Part shown: one piece after another, positions 1 to 10,335 of the stretch | Layout of the letters: the number at the start of each line of letters is the position of its first letter | Position numbering within the stretch: position 1 is the first letter of the stretch | Origin: Membranipora membranacea | Lineage: Eukaryota > Bryozoa > Gymnolaemata > Cheilostomatida > Membraniporidae | Length of the DNA: 64,000 nucleotides | Reading direction: 5' to 3' | NCBI GenBank assembly: GCA_914767715.1 | Contig: OU612072.1 | Coordinates: 17,486,001 to 17,550,000, forward strand | The notes under the pieces: generated by a model | Told to the model about the DNA's origin: nothing | The model's input: only the letters and a program-made list of their open reading frames with translations | The model's database searches: none | Translations under genes and position numbers: made by a program

Positions 1-1109
1 CTCAGCAGTGCATATAACTATGTAATTGCTTATTGCAATTACTGCCTGCATGTAAAAACAGGTAAAATGGCGCAAAACATAGCATGAAAGCTCAAGTTTT
101 GGCTTAGAAATATGACAAACGAGGGCTGAATTGCGCCGACACTGCGGGGCACAGAGCCGTATTCCGAGTTGGGGAGTTTGTCCGCGGAGACCTCCTGATT
201 TCTGGGTCTACCTACTTGTCATGTATGAACACCATGTGAGAATGATTTGTCAAATTGAAACACGCCATTATTTGAATTGAATTATGATATTTTTTGTAAT
301 CTGAAGGTGTCGATGGCCAATGTGTTAGCTCTTAGTGGCAGCAGGGAGGGTGGGAGGGCCTTAATTTTAAGGTCCCGTATTTGTTTTGTCTTTGTATCTC
401 AAACAAAAAAAACCTCCGGCACACAATTTTGTCCCATTGATGGGGGCATTCTACTCTACTCACCAGGAGAGTAGCAAGGTGATGCACAACCAGATATAGA
501 GCCCAGCCAACTTGTCATGCCTTGTTCTCTTTGGATTAAGGCATTGGTGGCCATTGGCTAATGGTGACAACTGACAATAGAACCGAAGATAACTGTTTGG
601 ACCAATTCCACACAAAATAAGGAGTTATCTTAGAAAACTTTTTTGTCTAGCCCGAGTTCTGTTGTGGTTTACAACGGACAGGCCACTCGAAATCGCATTG
701 AGAGGGACAAGATACACTACATTATAACTTCCGATATTTATGTGAGCATGTACAGCTTAGTAAATAGGGAATAAATGTAACATAGACATATTGCTGCCTT
801 GAGTCTTACATTTTTAGGCCGTGTATACCTTCCCACCTCATATGCATATGAACTAGTAGCTCCTCAATATGCTTTCAATGTATGATGAGTGATATGTATT
901 GACTGACTGATGTTGATGATGAAGGAAAAAGGGTGGGATCTGTCTGCTCACACTCATACTCATGAATGAGTCATAGTCATCAAGTCAAGAAGTTGGAACT
1001 CCTTGCACTCATTGAGATTTCTGTCCATTAAGGATGGGGGGGGGGGTATTTGAAAAACTGTGTTTTGAAACTGCTCTCTAAAAGGAGTAAGAAAGACAAC
1101 CTATCCATT

Positions 1110-1270
1110 CTATCGGTCACTGAGGTGACTGGAGTCAATGAACTCCATCTTCCGGGAGTTCATTGCTGGAGTAAACAAACAACAATGAACTTGGACCAAG
1201 GACTGGAGTTTTATTCCTTGCATGAACTGAGTTTGTTTATTCAATGAGTATTACTCCAAGTCCTTGGTTT
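1110..1270. repeat. Nested foldback (MITE-like) repeat
   Basis: ACCAAGGACTGGAG near 1195 is mirrored by CTCCAAGTCCTTGGT ending near 1268. A second inner inverted pair surrounds GGAGTCAATGAACTCC and GGGAGTTCATTG at about 1132-1163. The layout looks like a small non-autonomous DNA element. The terminal ACCAAGGA sequence recurs in other short palindromes of this window, near 51.4 kb and 60.95 kb. Confidence 0.45.
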
Positions 1271-1325
1271 ATTATTATTGTGTGAAAAGTGCATTACTAC
1301 AAAAATGTAGCTTTAATCACAGTCA

Positions 1326-1365
1326 GTGCCTGGCCCAGTGGTCGAGGCCTCCACCACTGGGGCAC
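1326..1365. repeat. Short hairpin
   Basis: GTGCC..CCCAGTGGT is followed after about 12 bases by ACCACTGGGGCAC, giving an inverted repeat with a 13 bp near-perfect arm. It lies in non-coding sequence and its function is unknown. Confidence 0.5.
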
Positions 1366-2329
1366 TCAACCACATTCACTGGGCTTGCACCAATTACAGA
1401 AGGCTTGTGTTAATTAAGTTCTTATGAAGCTCTCAAAGATGTTGTGTTTTGATTAGAGAGAGTGAGGGACGCCTTGCGTGGGGAGTGGCTATTCGGGAGA
1501 TATACGGAATAATTGTTGTGATGGGTACAAGGTCACACGTGACAATATATTGCAAAAAGTCGTTAAATGACGTTGGCAGTATCGCTGCTGAACCAGGCTA
1601 TGGGGAACTAATGTATTTCATATTTTTACCTTCTTTGTCTGAAATTTCCCAAGGTCTGTGCCAAGACACAACAACTGGACCTATCTCACAATATTTCAGA
1701 ACTTGGTTTGGTCTAATGAAAGCCACGCACTAAACAATTTGTATGTATGTCAATATTGTGAATTAGGCGCTGTTGGTGATCTTGACGAAAGCCTTTTTAA
1801 ATTTCGGGCCAAGTACTTCCCTCTGCTTTGGTGCAGCAGGAACACCGCTATACTTTGTTGTCAACTTTTCACAATTTATATTGCGACCTTATACCATTCA
1901 AAAGGAAAAATATGTAAAGTAAAATAATAAAACACAACAGGTGTTATGCATCATCCCACTGCAACAAAGATGAGAGATGTGCTGACTGGATAATTAGTCA
2001 TCATCGTGAGGGCGTGCTATTATTCAATGTCAATGACCAGACCACAAATACCTGCCACCTCGTATGAAAGTATTCTCACCTAAACTCTTAGAGACATGAT
2101 ACTTAGGCAACTTAAAGGTTCCAGGAAGAAATTCTAAACTAAAACAGCTGAAGCCCCAAGTAACAATCGGTGGTTTACATCAGCAATACCTGAGAAGTTT
2201 GGAGAGTTGGAATTGCGTTCAACATTGGCGTCTAGACATTTATGGTTTCTGAACTTCAAAAACAGGCCAAAAGCTTATAGCCGAAACCCTGAATCAGCAT
2301 TTTAGGAGAAAGTTCATTGTCGAACCAAT

Positions 2330-2450
2330 GAACTAAACCTCTTAGTTTAGTTCATTGGTTTAGTTCATTGGTCGTTGGAGGTCATTGGTCATTGGTTGGT
2401 CATTGGTCGTCGTTGGAGGTCATTGGTCATGGAGGTTTAGTTCATTGGTC
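2330..2450. repeat. Tandem block of CATTGGT / GGAGGTCATTGGTC units
   Basis: The heptamer CATTGGT, alone or in units such as TTAGTTCATTGGT and GGAGGTCATTGGTC, occurs about ten times in 120 bases. On the minus strand each copy contains CCAAT. It lies about 300-400 bases upstream of the first recognisable RRP15 coding exon. It may be plain low-complexity expansion or a clustered CCAAT-box promoter block; the sequence cannot decide between these. Confidence 0.7.
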
Positions 2451-2754
2451 GAACAAGCCTGTTATCTTGTAATCTGGAAACGACTACCTATCATGAAGCA
2501 AGAGAAGTTACGAGAAATGTGAGGTTCAATTGGTAGATCTTATGTCCCAACTATATGTTTTTGTCTCGACATATTGGCTTAGCTCAAAGTGTCACTACCA
2601 TTGGCTGATTTTCTGCAAGTCCTGTATCCAGCCGTGTTCATGCAACCGATACCATCAATACCAGGAATAGTTCAGAAGCTAAATATGCCTGACCAAACCC
2701 CTATATCCCTCACAAGCTAATATATCATAGTATGTTGTCATGTTGTTTCAGGAA

Positions 2755-5700
2755 ATGATTATGGACGCTGAGAACCAAAGTGTAGATCATGATGGACACA
2801 TCAGTGATGAGGTGAGTTTCTGTCCAGTAAACGATCTTTCATAAACATATTTTTTCTTCCATTATTGATATACATAAATTCAATGTTTGACTCCGTGTCA
2901 TTATGATCTAAATCATCAAATTATCAGCTTCAAAACAAGCCCAATATTGACACTCTTGTACAAACGGAAGATGTGAAACAAGTTGTCGAATTACACCCAT
3001 TCAGCATTTGTCTGTGAGAAGGGTGGCCCCTAGTGTGAGGTCACATCAGGGTTTCGATCAAGATTCGGTATTGTTTGTATATGGAACTGTGAAAGTAAAC
3101 TTTTTCCACCTTAGAACGTGAGTCAACCTGATGGCTTGAACTATGTTAGGCTACAACTAGTTTCATCAAAACTTATACTTAACATCTATGATAATAACAT
3201 TGGATCCCCCATACAGACTCTTGAGTGGGCGTCAGCCATATCTTTAGCCCTAATTTCCCTAGTTTCGATATAGACCCACCGTTGCATAGTCAACTGCTAA
3301 CCAGTTTGCATCTTCATATTATATTATTGTGTACTTGTTCTGCTCATTGCCTATATAAATGTATTTTGTAATGTTATCTTCCAGATTAAAGATGAAGATG
3401 TTGAGGAAGGTAATCAGGGTATGGCCGCAGTCATGGCTAAAATCCTCAACCGGGGTACCAACAGTACCACTACAGCGTCTGCTCCTGCTTCAGATTCTGT
3501 TATCATGTCTAAAGCTATCACAGAGAAACAGTCAGCAGCTAGAAAACGCAAGCACTTGGACAACGGCACTCAGGTTAGACCTTACCACTCGGGTTAGACC
3601 TTGCCACTCAGGTTAGATGATATCTCTCGTGTTAGATCACAGCATCACACACGAAGCATGCAAGCATGCACCAAACACCTCATGCATCACACACAAAGCT
3701 GCAAAGAATTGTATATACTTTCCATACGTACATTGGCATGAAACCCTTGAGTCCTGTTCTCAGACTAGTGTATGATCACATAGAAACGTTATCATTGTGA
3801 CAGACTGATAGATATATATTTAAGGATGATGGTATAGAAGAGGTTAATGAGGATGGAGATGTAAAAACAGACTCAGGTGAGCCCTCAGTAAGAAAGAGTA
3901 AGCTGAGGAAGACGCGCAACACTGTCAACTCCATCAAACTGGTAAGTCTAAGGTTCTTTTTTGTTGTAACAAATATTTTCGTATTCTTTAAGACACAGCG
4001 TCAGCAGATAGTGATTTTGCATCATTTTATCAAAAAATGAGGGTGAGAAGGCTGTTTTATCAAAGTGGATGACGGAATCGATCAAATTGCAAGAAATTTC
4101 AAAACAGGTGATTTATTCAAAGATCTATAGCCTAAAGTGACTTTTTATGTCACTGCATGATGTGATCATATAATGTGAAATTTAGAGCCAAAACTTTTTA
4201 CATTTCCTCTTGAGTGCTGTTTAAATGACACCAACTTAAAACAGTATAGCTAATGTATCATCTTCAAAGGCTTATGCGTCGTGTGTAATTTTTCCCACAA
4301 CAGCAAAAATGCTGTCTGAAGGGCGTTTATTGTGCCCACAGGGCTTTTTCTATGAAGTTCTCAAATATGAAGCCGCCCATGGTCAACCAGGAAATACTGA
4401 CAGACATTTCTTTGTTTTTTTTTTTATTTACTTTAATATCCTTTCAGTGCTCCATGTCAGTTTTCCTCAATTTGCACACAACAGAATGCCCAAAACAGTC
4501 ATTTTTTGGGGGTTTCAAAGTGTTTTTGGGCATTCTACTGTTCGCAATTCTGTATTTCCTGTTTGTACTATGGTTAATCTAAGCGGGTCCATATGTGATA
4601 ACTTCCAAGAAAAAGCTGTGTGGACACAATAAACATCTTTTCAAAAGCATTTTCGTTGTTATGGAAAAATGGTCTGTTGTGGTCTGTTGCACTGCTTTAT
4701 TCCTGTGTGTATGTGTCATTTAGCCCAATTTCAGAGGAAACTAGTTAATGTTTTGGTTCCAACATCTTTGATCATTGCTTAAAATTTCACATTACATCAT
4801 CAAATTTATAAAACCAAAAATTATAGTGAGCTTTATCTCTTAGAGTAAATATCAGCTGTTTTGAAATTACTTACAATCTATTTTACTCCACCATCCACCT
4901 TTTAGGCCCACATCTCTTTGATAAAATGAAGAAACGTCAGTGTCAATACCTGTTGTATCGTTATTAATTGTCGCTTGCCTTGAAAAAAAATGTTTGAGCA
5001 CTTCAGGCTCACATTGAATGGCTCACATTCAATAATGTCCTTCGCGAAAAAATTTACTTTTCTTGTTCATTGCAATGGCAAAGCTTTGATATGAACATTG
5101 ATTGTTTTTTTGCTTTCCGAGACACTCTAAGTCATGGCATAATGTGCCTGATTTTTCAAATTTGATGATAGTATGTGAAATTTTGTTGGAGCCATAGCCT
5201 TTTATTTATTTTGCTGAACCAAAAATTTTGATGAGCTATATCTCTTAGAACTATCATCACCCCTTTTGATATTTCTTGCACTCAATTCGACTCCACCATC
5301 CACAGCCTTTTCTGCCACATCTCTTTGATAAAATGAAGAAACGTCAGCCACAGTGTCTTCTGTTGCATTAATAGGCCTATTAATTGTTGATTGCCTTAAA
5401 AATGTGTACCTAAAAGGTGTGAGCACATCAACAGTCATTGTAAGGAACTTGCCCTCTATCCCATTACATGTCTGCTTACACAGAACCATGTCCATATAAA
5501 TACTTTATATATTCATATTTATATAATATATGTTTATAGATAGAACATGTTAAGGAGAATTCGTGCAAGACAATATACATTGTGTTTTGCTAAAAGATAT
5601 TGATGATTTAGCTTCTATCATGACTAAGTGATTGATAATCAAAGTCATCTCTTGTACATATGCACACATCTTTTGTTCATTTGTGCACATCTATCATACA

Positions 5701-7979
5701 TTGTTTAATATTCTTACAATTAGAAACAGGAGAGAGAAGAAATGTGTCACGTAAAGCCAGATGCTCTTGACAGAAATAGAGAACTTAATCTTCTCAAGAT
5801 AGCCACTAGGTAGGAACCAGTGTGCCTACATATAGATTGCGCAATGTCTAGATGATTTTTTTTACAATTTCCAAAACTCCTGCGGTCAAACTGCGGTTTG
5901 TTGTTAAAGTTAAAAGAACTTATTTTAGTCTCTTAATTCTAATATGTGACCAATTCTCTATGTGTACTAGCTATAACACTATTTATTATATACATGCTGG
6001 AGGTGTTTACTGGTGGTCGAGAGAAACATCATTTGAATGCCAGTTTGAATTCACCTGTGTAGAGGTGAAGCTCGATTTTTGTCGGTATGCTGTCTGATGC
6101 TTGAATCTGTTATTACATGTCTTTTTTCAGGGGTGTTGTGCAGCTTTTCAATGCTGTAAAACAGCAGCAGAGCAATATACGGAAAAAAGTCTCGCAGGTC
6201 AAGAAGTCTGTCCGTAAAACTGATAAGGTAAATATATCAGGTGTATGTGTTATAGATCTCTAGTCGCCCCTTAACACTTGATGCAATTAATACTCTATGA
6301 GAAAATAGGCAGGCGTAAAAAACAAACAGGCCTTTACCTAATATTTTACTAGAAACCTATTTCTCAAAATCTCAAACTTACACCTCAAACTTTCAATTTA
6401 CGATATTCTACACATACAGTCATCATGAAATCACAAAATAGCTTATAATATGATGTTGTTTTAGCAATTACTGGGCATATATAGGTATTTATGTATACTT
6501 TCCATCTACATATGGGTTTGTGTGTACTGGCCTGACACTGACATACATCCCACCCTACCTCCACTCCATAAAAATTCACAGGCACAATATTTGTGGAATA
6601 CTTCTATTGGTATAATTTTGTGTTCATAACTCGAAAATTCTCAATTTAAAACCCGGAAGTTTTTACATTATGTATTTATCTATAACGATTCTTAACTCAG
6701 ATATGATATTATACACAAGTGATGGTCCACTGGAGTATCACTCATCTGAATGATTGATCGAAAAAAACGAAATCATGTAACCGTACATAAATAGTCATAA
6801 ATTGTTGTGTTCAGATTTTGGTCCAGTATGTTCCCTATATCTTAGAATACATCCAAGTGCTTCCGTCATCCCTGATTGTTTTCATGGTAAGCCGAGCATC
6901 ACGGGTGAGATTGTCATTTTCTGTTTGTAGGAGATGTCTAAGTTTACATCTGGTGATTTTCTGGATAGGTTAAAATCTCAGAATGTCAAAACATCCACAA
7001 ATAATACAAAGAATCAATCTACGACTAAGTCTGAACAAACGAAACAAGAAGTGAAGGTAGGTAACTTCTCTTACCTAACTCTAACTCATAAGCCATATGT
7101 ATGTATGTAGCTACTATTCTCAGCACACTTCACAGGAGAGATTAATTCAGGGATGAGTATTTTACTACTCAGTTGAGTCAGGTAGTTTGGTACTAACTTC
7201 CCGGCTGAGTCCGGTAGTTTGGTACTAACTCCCTGGCTGAGTCAGGGTATGGGTATGTAAGATGGTATAAAAAGAAGGGAAAGGTAACTGCTATATTATC
7301 TATTCCGTTCTGTTATAGATGAAGTATTTAGATTGCACTTGTTTGAAGTTGTCTCCAACAGGCCCGTCACATATAGATGTGACACACTACATTAAATCCA
7401 CAGCTGACAACATATCGATTTTTCTTTGCTGATGGCGTTTTTATTTTGCTATGTTTGGCTGGATGAGTCACTCAATTATGGATTCTGATGACTCAGCAAA
7501 GAGATTACATCGCTGAACAAAACACAAATTGTTACACATAAAATAAGATAGTCAAATTAGAGAATTGATTATTGTTGTCAGCACAGACATAAGGACAAGT
7601 AAATAAATAATCTCTACAGTGTCCTGTGCTGGAATCAGATAATGTTTGATTCTACCTCTGAATTCACTGCCTCTGTGGTCGCCTAGCAGTGGGGAGACAC
7701 TGTGACAACATGTATTAGTATCGATAAGAGCTATTGCTCAAATAACTTGAGGAATAGCTACAAAATAGACAACGTCAAACATATAGCTGTTGGTGCCTAC
7801 ATTGTGGTATTCTCTGTATGAACAGCAATTTTTTGTACAACCATGTCGATGACCTCCAATGTTTTGATGATTTCACTGTTTCGACAGAGGAGTCAAAGAA
7901 GGAAGCTGTGATTAACGGCAAAAACAAGGGGCCGATTTCTGAATCTGTATTTGCTCATGATTACTCAAGGCCACTGTAA
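2755..7979 (+). CDS. RRP15: RRP15-like ribosomal RNA processing protein
   Basis: Predicted seven coding exons: 2755-2811, 3385-3573, 3825-3941, 5730-5809, 6131-6227, 6931-7056, 7890-7979 (251 aa; human RRP15 is about 280). All phases join. Recognition rests on three conserved blocks in order: GMAAVMAKIL (residues ~32-41), EEMCHVKPD (~124-132) and IATRGVVQLFNAV (~145-157), followed by FTSGDFLDRLK. RRP15 is a nucleolar factor for 27S pre-rRNA processing and 60S subunit assembly. The tail is basic and low in complexity, as in the family. The start is the first ATG after an acceptor at 2749-2751, so a non-coding first exon is likely. The last acceptor is ambiguous: AG at 7886-7887 gives an early stop, AG at 7888-7889 gives the 29-residue tail I chose. 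Confidence 0.85.
4000..5010. mobile_element. Foldback element in RRP15 intron 3
   Basis: Sequence at about 4040-4195 is the reverse complement, with roughly 70-80% identity by eye, of about 4785-4985. Matched segments include the TTTTATCAAAG block, a GGTGGATG block, CAAGAAATTTCAAAACAGGTGAT-like text and TGATG..ATAATGTGAAATT. About 550 bases lie between the arms, with their own smaller stem (AGAATGCCCAAAACA / TTTTTGGGCATTCT near 4480-4545). Long inverted arms around a non-coding centre fit a foldback or MITE element. I saw no transposase. Confidence 0.6.
5150..5430. repeat. Third, partial copy of the foldback arm
   Basis: This stretch repeats the right arm of the 4.0-5.0 kb element in direct orientation: the ATCTCTTAGA, TTGAT..TTTCTTGCA, ACTCCACCATCCAC and CATCTCTTTGATAAAATGAA blocks all recur in the same order, and GAAACGTCAG follows. 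Divergence is noticeable, so the duplication is not recent. The open frame of 97 codons across it on the minus strand is a by-product. Confidence 0.6.
7135..7255. repeat. Direct repeat of about 35 bases
   Basis: GAGTCaGGTAGTTTGGTACTAACT is repeated as GAGTCcGGTAGTTTGGTACTAACT, with a further partial unit ending GCTGAGTCAGG. It lies in the last intron of the RRP15-like gene. Two units contain the AP-1 type heptamer TGAGTCA, which is probably chance. Confidence 0.6.
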
Positions 7980-8001
7980 CAGGAACTATTACAGCCATCC
8001 T

Positions 8002-8007
8002 AATAAA
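8002..8007 (+). terminator. Poly(A) signal of the RRP15-like gene
   Basis: AATAAA lies 22 bases after the proposed stop codon at 7977-7979. A canonical signal this close supports the choice of last exon. Confidence 0.5.
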
Positions 8008-9436
8008 GTCCTTGACTTAATTATCTGTCACAAACATGGCAGAGTTTTGTGTATGAAATTGTCTATAGTTGTTAGCTTTGCCTGATCTGGAGGTCAATCG
8101 TGTTTGGTTAAGTGGGACCTACTATAGAGAAGTTTCAGAGTTATGAGGGGATTCTGTATAACTTATATTTCTATATAGAAGAGTGATGAGTGGTTAATGC
8201 TGTCAGTCAGTCATGCGGCTACTCTTTTGTTTTGGGGAAAAAACAAAAAAGAAGCTGCATGACAAGGTAAAGTATTGTTCCTGATTGAGGGATGTGCTAT
8301 CAAGGTCAAATTGAGTCCTGTTTTTCTTGGTAAGGAGTTGCTTTCCCTCCTCCGATGTGTTGTGTGACAAGAGCTTTTCCAAATGCGGGAAGATTTTATC
8401 TACCTCATAGATAGCTCATATACCCGATATGATATTGTGTCAGATATAGCGCTGACTGTGGCCGATTATGTTGATAGGATGAGCCTTGTTGGGACGCCCT
8501 GAGAGATGACTATATGATGACATCACAAACATTAAAAGATTGGGATAAACTTGAAGGTGAAGAAGCCTCTGCTGTGGGAACTGGTGCAGCAGATAACACT
8601 GACTGAGATATTATACTAGAACTACATCATTCATCACCATGATACAGTACCCAGCTTGTATTAGTGGAGGAGCAAGCGCGAAAGCCTGTATAAGGATACT
8701 TTGGTATGCCTTATATCGTCACCATATTACAGCACCCAGCTTTTATTAGTGGAGGAGGAGCAGTCTCTGCACTATACTGACACTAAGATATGGCTTTTAT
8801 CATCACAATGGGACTCATCTCTGTCATATTGTATCCAGTTTATTTTCAACTTATTCTCACCCCATCTTGTTTTGACACAGATATTGCAAAATGTTGATAT
8901 GGCAAGCAGTGTTCTTTATATGACTGCTTGCTTAATTCATTTTGAAGTGGGTTTCGCAATACAGCCATACACTATACAGCTATATACTATAGACTACATT
9001 TGAATGATAATTGAGCTGTACGGCACGAGCCAAATTTTGTTTTGCTACTCTTTATCCACTGATCTGATTGAGACAAACAAAGTGAAGTTGTTTGTGTTTA
9101 TCCAGTTTATCATCATCATTGTTCTACCAGTGATAAGCAACTTTTAAATCCTTGACTTAAATTATTGAACTGTTAGCAGGGTCAGTGATCTCGTGATCTC
9201 TTCACCCTCACATAAAAATTATGTTTTTCAGTGAATATTCAGTGACCTAAGTCATGAAGAGGAATGTTCTATTGCACAAGCAAGACCATGTTATTTATCA
9301 GGCGAGTGTGTTAATTTGCATCTGGATAAAATAGATTGCTCTGGACCAAGGATATACTTCCACGAATTCCATTTCTCATTTCTTTGGTGTTTTGTCACCT
9401 CCATTTTCACTTCAGTAAACGTCAGAACAACTTGCA

Positions 9437-9762
9437 TACCCTATAGGAGTTTAATTTAGCTAGAGTTTAATTTCGGTGAGTGAGTTTAAAATAAGATACA
9501 CTAAATTTCGCTAGTATGCTTACTAGCAAAAGTTTTTTTAAAATGTCTAAGCTGGGATTCAAACCCAGGGCATATCCCTCCATCTGATTGCAAGGCAGAC
9601 ACTTAGACCGCTACACCAGACTGCCTTGCATGCTTAGGTAAGGTGTATTCCTGGATAACTGTACATTGTTTATGAAACTGAGTGGTGTTTATTGCTTAGG
9701 AAGTAATTTCGGCTATCATACAATTTCGCTACTTAGGCAAAAAACTAAACTCCTGTAGGGTA
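9437..9762. mobile_element. MITE-like element with terminal inverted repeats
   Basis: The left end TACCCTATAGGAGTTTA is the inverse of the right end TAAACTCCTGTAGGGTA (one mismatch in 17). Total length is 326 bases. A TA target duplication is possible, since both ends finish in TA. Near the left end is a smaller stem, TTTCGCTAGTATGCTTACTAGCAAAA. No coding capacity is visible. A tRNA-like segment sits in the middle on the minus strand. Confidence 0.6.
9545..9625 (-). repeat. tRNA-like segment, probable SINE head
   Basis: On the minus strand the segment shows an A-box TGGTGTAGCGG, a B-box-like GGTTTGAATCC and a perfect five-pair T-stem CTGGG/CCCAG. The 5' end GGCAGTC does not pair with the 3' end CTTAGAC, and the anticodon arm has a mismatch, so it is unlikely to be a working tRNA. 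The longer variable region resembles class II tRNAs. It is best read as a SINE head or tRNA pseudogene, here enclosed by the inverted repeats of the 9.4-9.8 kb element. Confidence 0.55.
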
Positions 9763-9870
9763 GTAATGATATAATACTATGATATGGTAAAGTGAGTTAT
9801 ATTTTTATATGTGATAACAAATTCCTAGCATAACTTAGTTTGTGATAACTTCTACAATGTCACAGTGTGG

Positions 9871-9887
9871 CCTATATGGATGACTCA
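9871..9887. promoter_or_regulatory. CArG-like box next to an AP-1 site
   Basis: CCTATATGG (a CArG box shortened by one base) is followed after a single A by TGACTCA, a consensus AP-1 site. It lies about 450 bases upstream of the first ATG of the bZIP gene. Vertebrate c-fos promoters carry an SRE with an adjacent AP-1-like site, so the pair is suggestive, but short motifs arise by chance and the transcription start is not known. Confidence 0.3.
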
Positions 9888-10335
9888 TATTTGATCATCT
9901 AAATTCCTTTTATCTCATTATGTAATGATGGATCGTTCATAAACAACTTCACACGCACAGCTGTGAATAGTAATCATTAGCTGATTGTATTTACAATAGG
10001 TTATTTCTTGGCAGGTTATTGGCTTAAAATGGATAAACTTCCGGCTGTAGTCTCTAAGGCTATTTATCTTGGGTAGGGCGTACATATATGAAATTGTGTT
10101 ATGAAAACCAATAATTTGATGATTGCCACCAAGTTCCAGTATGAATGTCTTGTTTATCGAATATCAGACCACGTGCAGGGGAAATCTCTTAATAGACCAA
10201 TCACAGGTCTTATCTGAACTGAAAGTGCTTGGGAAAGCCCTCCATCCATGCTTTTATTCTGAGAAGCTTGAATCACCACAGCAGTCAGTCTAAAATCATT
10301 TAGAAGCTTTAATTTACTGGGATAAGATGTGAATC

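Larger units (their letters stand above)
1..2740. other. No confident gene; repeats and possible promoter
   Basis: I could not build any exon chain here with coherent phase or recognisable homology. Visible contents are a hairpin at 1326-1365, a nested foldback around 1110-1270, an ATTGG-rich tandem block at about 2330-2450, and a GC-richer patch at about 130-230. The right part probably holds the promoter and 5' untranslated exon of the RRP15-like gene, because the first coding exon starts with a splice acceptor at 2749-2751 just before its ATG. Confidence 0.5.
7980..10335. other. Intergenic: RRP15 3' end, MITE, bZIP promoter
   Basis: Holds the poly(A) signal at 8002-8007, a terminal-inverted-repeat element at 9437-9762 and the presumed promoter of the bZIP gene. 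The open frame at 8701-9003 shows no family resemblance and no splice logic; I treat it as chance. Confidence 0.5.

Noticed and set aside
277-474. 65-codon open frame near the left edge
   Set aside because: No homology, no splice context, low-complexity lysine and threonine codons.
1560-1620. GGCAGTATCG motif resembling the 5' part of U4 snRNA
   Set aside because: Only about ten bases match; the expected stem II and Sm-site layout is not visible.
9545-9625. Functional tRNA gene
   Set aside because: The acceptor stem does not pair and the anticodon stem has a mismatch; it is better explained as a SINE or pseudogene.
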